A stretch of DNA of 23,599 bases from DATEPR01 sp036503065. GTDB lineage: Bacteria; Actinomycetota; Actinomycetes; Mycobacteriales; Pseudonocardiaceae. The notes beneath the pieces were generated by a model. The model was not told the DNA's origin, made no database searches, and was given only the letters and a program-made list of their open reading frames with translations. Position 1 is the first letter of the stretch; every line of letters begins with the position of its first letter. Made by a program: the position numbers and the translations under genes. The stretch spans positions 1 through 23,599 of the forward strand of contig DASXXM010000243.1 of assembly GCA_036503065.1 (NCBI GenBank), in the 5' to 3' direction. Positions 23,240-23,599 of this stretch are shown piece by piece.

Positions 23240-23599
23240 TCAGTGTTCCGTGACTCGCTTTTCGACCCAATCGTAGATGGCATCCATGGTCGCGCGATGG
23301 ATTTCCTCGCCGAGGGCGTTCAGTCCGCCGTTGTTGGAGTTGACCTCGAGAATGACGTATCCGGTCGCTGTCGGGACAACGTCGAGGCCGGCCAGGGTGA
23401 GCCCGATCGTGCGGGTGGCTCGTAGCGCCAAGTCCACCAGTTCGGGCGGCGGGTCGACCCGCTCGAAGCTTGCGCCCCTCGCCGATTCGGGGCGCCAGTC
23501 CCCCACTGCCGGCAGCTTGAGTGTACATCCGGGTACGAGCTCACCCGCCACTATGACCCGATATTCGCCGTATTTGGTGGGATAGTACGGCATACAGAG
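23240..23599 (-). CDS. ATP-grasp ligase (RimK-like), C-terminal part
   Basis: About 120 residues of the C-terminal half are visible; the gene continues past the right edge. Seen: KYGEYRVIVAGELVPGCTLK (central ATP-grasp strand region), SARGASFERVDPPPELVDLA, GLTLAGLDVV and the metal-binding ILEVNSNNGGL, which is the E-x-N pair of RimK/LysX-type ATP-grasp enzymes. These join a carboxylate to an amine through an acyl phosphate. The ATG at 23593 lies within the conserved fold and is therefore internal, not the real start. It is convergent with the effector gene. Peptide ligase, RimK-like modifier and a peptide-maturation ligase are all possible; the visible part cannot tell them apart. Confidence 0.8.
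   Translation of the reverse strand, partial: LCMPYYPTKYGEYRVIVAGELVPGCTLKLPAVGDWRPESARGASFERVDPPPELVDLALRATRTIGLTLAGLDVVPTATGYVILEVNSNNGGLNALGEEIHRATMDAIYDWVEKRVTEH

Noticed and set aside
22130..23425. Long alternative-frame reading through the effector end into the next gene
   Set aside because: Arg/His/Gly-rich shadow with no motif; the true frame has the HVE and CxxxC motifs and a proper stop at 23096.
23240..23599. ATP-grasp protein as an ArgX/LysX enzyme serving the arg operon
   Set aside because: It is more than 11 kb away beyond an unrelated operon and an insertion scar, and no carrier protein is visible.

Overview
The window is high-GC actinobacterial DNA: G/C-rich third codon positions, GTG starts, ATGA/GTGA gene overlaps, and gamma-butyrolactone (GBL) signalling genes. 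It looks like a Streptomyces or Pseudonocardiaceae-type genome, but the sequence alone does not fix the genus. Three blocks are visible.

Block 1 (1-3583) is a hormone-type regulatory cassette at the edge of a probable biosynthetic cluster. It holds a transketolase N-terminal subunit (cut by the left edge), an AfsA/ScbA-like GBL synthase, an ArpA/ScbR-like TetR receptor and an NAD(P)-dependent reductase. Three pseudo-palindromic autoregulatory elements share the same 10-mer (CAAACCAACC or its complement). One sits between the -35 and -10 of the transketolase promoter, one lies just upstream of afsA, and one lies between the receptor and reductase genes.

Block 2 (3659-11560) has an EamA exporter facing left and, facing right, a tightly coupled operon: argC-argJ-argB-argD, a FemAB/GNAT-like acyltransferase and an MFS exporter. 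It lacks argR, argG and argH. The argC promoter carries three TTGA-type heptamers at exact 11-bp spacing, ending 8 bp before a -10 hexamer, which is the layout of a SARP activator site. This suggests pathway-specific control of N-acetylglutamate/ornithine chemistry, not housekeeping arginine control. Together with the transketolase it recalls the logic of azinomycin/vazabitide-type diamino-dihydroxyheptanoate pathways; that is a hypothesis.

A scarred spacer (11561-12354) holds a frameshifted transposase remnant, a short tandem repeat and a good match to a DtxR/IdeR-type iron box. It separates block 2 from block 3.

Block 3 (12355-23096) begins with a NarL-type two-component pair and a convergent receiver-only protein. 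A four-gene operon follows: a small membrane protein, a membrane protein resembling a degenerate VirD4/TraG ATPase, a HerA/FtsK-like ATPase with intact Walker motifs, and an 851-residue disordered protein ending in a deaminase-superfamily-like domain (HVE...CxxxC). This looks like an export/effector system with a nucleic-acid-deaminase-type toxin and is the strongest candidate for something undescribed. No immunity gene is visible next to it. The window ends inside a convergent ATP-grasp (RimK-like) ligase gene.
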